From positions 1 through 37,597 of the forward strand of contig JBCDMB010000027.1 in assembly GCA_038744685.1 (NCBI GenBank): 37,597 bases of DNA, read 5' to 3'. Every line of letters begins with the position of its first letter. The first letter of the stretch is position 1. The notes beneath the pieces are model-generated. The model was not told the origin of the DNA, ran no database searches, and was given only the letters and a program-made list of their open reading frames with translations. Source of the stretch: Verrucomicrobiota bacterium (GTDB lineage Bacteria; Verrucomicrobiota; Verrucomicrobiia; Opitutales; Puniceicoccaceae). Positions 34,441-37,597 of the stretch are shown here, one piece after another. Position numbers and translations under genes: made by a program.

Positions 34441-34980
34441 GAAATGATTTTTAACCCCCATGAGTTGGATTTTTCGGTGATCCGTGATCTGCGAAAACGT
34501 TCGGGCCTTACTCTCAACGAAGTCTCTGAGAACTCGGGCATTTCGGCTGCAGGTCTCTCCCGCATTGAGAGGAATCAAACCAGTCTCGAGTTGAACACTC
34601 TCTATCGCATCGCGCGTGCCCTCGGTCTTTCCGCAACAGATCTTCTAGGCCTTGCAGAGTCGTGCAGCGCTCACGCAAAAAAAGCGACCAGTTACGAATC
34701 CGGGCCTTTTCACTTTGAAAAAGTCGGTTACAAGAACGTCGACCTCTTCCATGCTACTGCAAAGAAAGGGGATAGCCTAAAACGCCCTGAGGCACATGGG
34801 GATGAGTTTGAAGTGTGTTGGGTTCGCTCAGGCAAGATCACGATCACTCTACCCCGGGAAAGGCACACGCTTGAATCCGGTGAATCCCTGCAATTCGATG
34901 CCGCCCTCGAACATGGCTACGAAATCATCGAGGACAGCGAAATCATCATAGTCCACCTAGCCAAAGAGCACCGATTTTAG
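34423..34980 (+). CDS. XRE-family transcriptional regulator with cupin domain
   Basis: The 185-residue protein has an N-terminal lambda-repressor type helix-turn-helix (residues about 18-72: LRKRSGLTLNEVSENSGISAAGLSRIERNQ) and a C-terminal cupin (about 105-180: GDEFEVCWVRSGKITITL then LESGESLQFDAALEHGYEII) that may bind a small ligand, perhaps a sugar. The start may be the ATG at 34444 (MIFNPHEL) because the first ATG lies inside a palindrome and lacks a ribosome binding site. It precedes the GH88 hydrolase gene by 64 bases and is a plausible regulator of it. The 34263-34409 gap shows no gene. Confidence 0.92.
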   Translation: MRIIAFEMIFNPHELDFSVIRDLRKRSGLTLNEVSENSGISAAGLSRIERNQTSLELNTLYRIARALGLSATDLLGLAESCSAHAKKATSYESGPFHFEKVGYKNVDLFHATAKKGDSLKRPEAHGDEFEVCWVRSGKITITLPRERHTLESGESLQFDAALEHGYEIIEDSEIIIVHLAKEHRF

Positions 34981-35044
34981 GGGAAACGATCTTTCTGAGA
35001 AAAGAGCAAGCGCCCAAGTTACTACTACTAAAAACCTCCAAACC

Positions 35045-36418
35045 ATGATCGACATCTCCTCTGCACCGGAATTGTCCGCACTAAAACCCTCCCTCGACCG
35101 ATTTTTTGAACTGGCCGGTAAAAAGGTTGCTTTGATTGATCGTCAATACGACGACTCGAAGGGTTCTCCCGTCTTCACGGTCGATGGTGAATACACGACA
35201 CGGGGATGGACGGAGTGGACCGAGGGATTTCGCTACGGGATCAGTATTCTCCACTTTGATGCAACAGGTGACCGGTCGAGCCTCGAGTCCGGCAGATCCA
35301 AAACCGTTTCCCGGATGGCAACCCACGTAAGCCATATCGGCGTTCACGATCACGGATTCAACAACCTCTCTACCTACGGAAACCTCCGCCGACTTCTCCT
35401 CGAAGGGAGAATACAAGGGGATGACTGGCAGAAACACTTTTACGAACTCGCAATCAAGGTCTCCGGGGCAGTTCAAGCGAGCCGTTGGACGGTTCGTCAA
35501 GGGGGAGGGTTTATTCACTCATTCAATGGTCCCCACTCCCTTTTTGTGGATACGATCCGCTCTTGTAGGATTCTGATGCTGGGCCATCAACTGGGCCACG
35601 TCCTCATGGGTGAGGGTGACAAACCGATCAGTCTTCTGAATCGAGCGCTACAACACATCCAGTCCACTGCCGAGTTTTCGGTCTTCTACGGAGAAGGAAG
35701 AGATTCTTATGATGAGTGGGGCCGCACGGCACACGAAGCCGTTTTCAACGTGACCGATGGCGCCTACCGCTGTCCGAACTCTCAGCAAGGATATACCGGG
35801 TTCAGTACTTGGACGAGAGGACAATCCTGGGCACTCTGTGGATTCGCCGAGGAGCTTGAGTTTCTCTCGACCCTGAAAGACGAGGAGTTGGAGCCATTTG
35901 GGGGGCGGTCTGATATCGAAGCCATGATGCTTAAAGGAGCAACGGCAACCGCGGACCACTTTATTGCCAACTCTCCTACCGACGGTATTCCTTACTGGGA
36001 CACGGGTGCTCCCCTCTTACGGGATCTTGGTGACTATCAGAACAGACCCGCTGACCCTTTCAATGCTTTCGAACCTGTCGACAGCTCTGCAGCCGCCATT
36101 GATGCCCAGGGACTTCTCCGCCTTGGCAGCTACTTGGATTCCAAGGGAGAATCCGAATCAGCACGGAAGTATACGCAGGCAGGTCTTAAGGTCGCTCAGA
36201 CACTTTTCTCGGAGCCATACTTGTCCACCGAAGAAACTCATCAGGGGCTCATCCTCCATTCCATCTACCACGAACCAAACGGATGGGACCACAAACCAGA
36301 GCCGGGCAAAGTCGCCTATGGAGAGTCTTCCATGTGGGGCGACTACCACGCAATGGAGCTTGCCGTGTATCTGCAGCGCCTAATCGAAAACAAACCCTAT
36401 CTAACCTTCTACGGCTAA
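35045..36418 (+). CDS. Glycoside hydrolase family 88 (unsaturated glucuronyl hydrolase-like)
   Basis: GH88 enzymes remove unsaturated uronic acid from oligosaccharides made by polysaccharide lyases. The 457-residue protein has no signal peptide, so it acts in the cytoplasm. Family-like motifs in order are WTEWTEGFRYGISIL, HDHGFNNLSTYG, FVDTIRSCRILML, QGYTGFSTWTRGQSWALCGFAEE, IPYWDTGAP and PVDSSAAAIDAQGLLRLG, giving the (alpha/alpha)6 barrel and conserved Asp positions. It is somewhat longer than the usual 370-400 residues. It follows a regulator and precedes a sugar isomerase-like gene, suggesting a uronate or glycosaminoglycan/ulvan-like degradation step; the precise substrate is inference. 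Confidence 0.87.
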   Translation: MIDISSAPELSALKPSLDRFFELAGKKVALIDRQYDDSKGSPVFTVDGEYTTRGWTEWTEGFRYGISILHFDATGDRSSLESGRSKTVSRMATHVSHIGVHDHGFNNLSTYGNLRRLLLEGRIQGDDWQKHFYELAIKVSGAVQASRWTVRQGGGFIHSFNGPHSLFVDTIRSCRILMLGHQLGHVLMGEGDKPISLLNRALQHIQSTAEFSVFYGEGRDSYDEWGRTAHEAVFNVTDGAYRCPNSQQGYTGFSTWTRGQSWALCGFAEELEFLSTLKDEELEPFGGRSDIEAMMLKGATATADHFIANSPTDGIPYWDTGAPLLRDLGDYQNRPADPFNAFEPVDSSAAAIDAQGLLRLGSYLDSKGESESARKYTQAGLKVAQTLFSEPYLSTEETHQGLILHSIYHEPNGWDHKPEPGKVAYGESSMWGDYHAMELAVYLQRLIENKPYLTFYG

Positions 36419-36526
36419 TGATCGTCAGAGTGAGACTCTCCTTTATCGAGACACCAATCACGAAAAGGCGAAACCCCATTTGTTGATCGATTCGAACAAT
36501 TCCCAGAACTGAAACGCTTTTGTTGA

Positions 36527-37339
36527 ATGAACAACCTTGATCGCCTTGCCATCCACACAATGACGACGAAACCGTGGGACCTACCGACCACCTGCTCGAA
36601 ATATTCTAAAGCTGGTGTTCGTGGAGTCGGCGTTTGGCGGCAGTGGCTTGAGGGGCGTTCTCTCACTGAATCACGGGCTTTACTTGATGATCATGGACTG
36701 GAGGCGGTCTCGCTCGTGCGGGGTGGCTTTTTTCCCGGAATTGAGGCTAGCGAAAGGCAGGTATCGCTCGATGACAACCGAAGAGCACTCGACGAGGCCG
36801 CTGCAATTGGGTCCCCCCAAGTGGTTCTTGTTTGCGGAGCCAAGCCGGAATTGTCTCTCGAGGAGAACCGAAAGCAGATCACCGAAGGCATTGCTGCTTG
36901 TATCGACCATGCACGGAAGACAGGAGTCAAACTCTCCATAGAGCCGCTTCATCCGATGTATGCTGATTGTCGTAGTGCGATAAACACCATCGGACAGTGC
37001 AATGATATCATCGATCAAGTGGGTGCAGAGTGCGTTGGCATCGCGGTAGACGTCTATCACGTCTGGTGGGATCCACAACTTGAGCAAGAGCTTAATCGTG
37101 CTGGAGATCGGATCATCGGGTTCCACGTTTGCGACTGGATGACTCCGACCGCAGACATGCTCAACGACCGTGGCCTTATGGGAGAGGGCTGCATCGATAA
37201 TCGCGGAATACGGGAATCCGTTGAGGCGGCAGGGTTTTCCAAGTGGATCGAAGTCGAGGTGTTCTCCACCCGTCACTGGGAAAGACCACAGGATGAATAT
37301 TTAACCGATATTATCCAAGCCTTTCGGGAGCATGTGTAA
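36527..37339 (+). CDS. Sugar phosphate isomerase/epimerase-like TIM barrel
   Basis: The 270-residue protein belongs to the xylose isomerase-like/AP endonuclease 2 TIM-barrel superfamily. The four metal-ligand positions are seen: Glu in LSIEPLHP, Asp in VAVDVYHVWWDP-like segment (IAVDVYHVWW), His in IGFHVCDW and Glu in WIEVEVFS. It likely isomerises or epimerises a keto-sugar or acts on an inositol-like compound. It lies 108 bases after the GH88 gene on the same strand, so may work in the same catabolic route. Specific substrate cannot be told. Confidence 0.87.
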   Translation: MNNLDRLAIHTMTTKPWDLPTTCSKYSKAGVRGVGVWRQWLEGRSLTESRALLDDHGLEAVSLVRGGFFPGIEASERQVSLDDNRRALDEAAAIGSPQVVLVCGAKPELSLEENRKQITEGIAACIDHARKTGVKLSIEPLHPMYADCRSAINTIGQCNDIIDQVGAECVGIAVDVYHVWWDPQLEQELNRAGDRIIGFHVCDWMTPTADMLNDRGLMGEGCIDNRGIRESVEAAGFSKWIEVEVFSTRHWERPQDEYLTDIIQAFREHV

Positions 37340-37449
37340 TGAAGGAACAGGGAAAAACTTAAATACCCCGCGCACCAAACAATCACTCAGACGGTAAAAA
37401 CCAAAAACCTATTAATCCGCTATGCAAATAGACAGTAATCGAAACTCCA

Positions 37450-37514
37450 AATCGCTATCGAAATCGGGTCTCGAACACCCTCGATAGCGATTCCGATTTC
37501 GATTTCGACCCCGG
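37450..37514. repeat. Terminal hairpin and GATTTC repeat
   Basis: A perfect 12-bp inverted repeat (AATCGCTATCGA at 37450-37461, TCGATAGCGATT at 37481-37492) is overlapped by a competing pair CGAAATCGG (37459-37467)/CCGATTTCG (37493-37501), followed by tandem GATTTC units to about 37510. The remainder of 37340-37597 holds no gene I can support. Confidence 0.7.
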
Positions 37515-37597
37515 AAAACTATAACCTATTTGATTGGCGGAGTAGTAAGACTCAGCAGAACCAGAAACCAAGGGCAACGCCCGGAAAACTCTAAAAA

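Overview
The window is a bacterial chromosome segment at about average GC, densely coding on both strands. Its gene mix suggests a Verrucomicrobiota member, probably of the Opitutales/Puniceicoccales type. This is an inference from an Alternative Complex III plus cbb3 oxidase operon, a PEP-CTERM exported protein, a GxxExxY cassette with repeat ends, a GH88 polysaccharide-degradation locus and typical intergenic hairpin repeats. No rRNA, CRISPR array, phage or IS transposase was seen.

Layout. At 180-4427 (minus) lies a two-gene RND efflux system (inner-membrane pump and adaptor). At 4764-6200 is a periplasmic PQQ-type aldose dehydrogenase with its own N-terminal cytochrome c domain, followed by tRNA-Thr(CGT). 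At 6370-8138 (minus) gpsA and panB overlap. A small basic membrane protein and an ABC transporter pair follow on plus (8194-10943). Next are a CruF-like carotenoid gene, a small unknown ORF, tRNA-Ala(GGC) with adjacent hairpins, and a PEP-CTERM protein. A tightly overlapped minus operon (MBL hydrolase - ribD - rdgB, 15838 down to 13489) is divergent from a chromate-transporter homologue (chrA).

The centre, 29345 down to 17899 (minus), is one respiratory operon of about 11.4 kb: a small exported ORF, actA-B-C-D-E-F (Alternative Complex III, a quinol:cytochrome c oxidoreductase), a small membrane protein, ccoS, ccoN, an inserted GxxExxY cassette, and ccoO. Electrons would run from quinol through ActB/C/F and the haem subunits ActA/ActE to the CcoNO oxidase. 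No CcoP subunit is encoded in the window.

Upstream of the respiratory operon is a histidine kinase/response regulator pair, divergent from a small EF-hand secreted protein. The right part carries trpC, rsmA, tRNA-Gln(CTG), an XRE-cupin regulator whose start sits in a palindrome, a GH88 unsaturated glucuronyl hydrolase and a sugar isomerase/epimerase-like TIM barrel. The window ends in a hairpin-rich repeat.

The most notable non-standard element is the 431-bp cassette between ccoN and ccoO (18622-19052). It has 28-bp inverted ends built from a decamer repeat and encodes only a PD-(D/E)XK-like GxxExxY protein.
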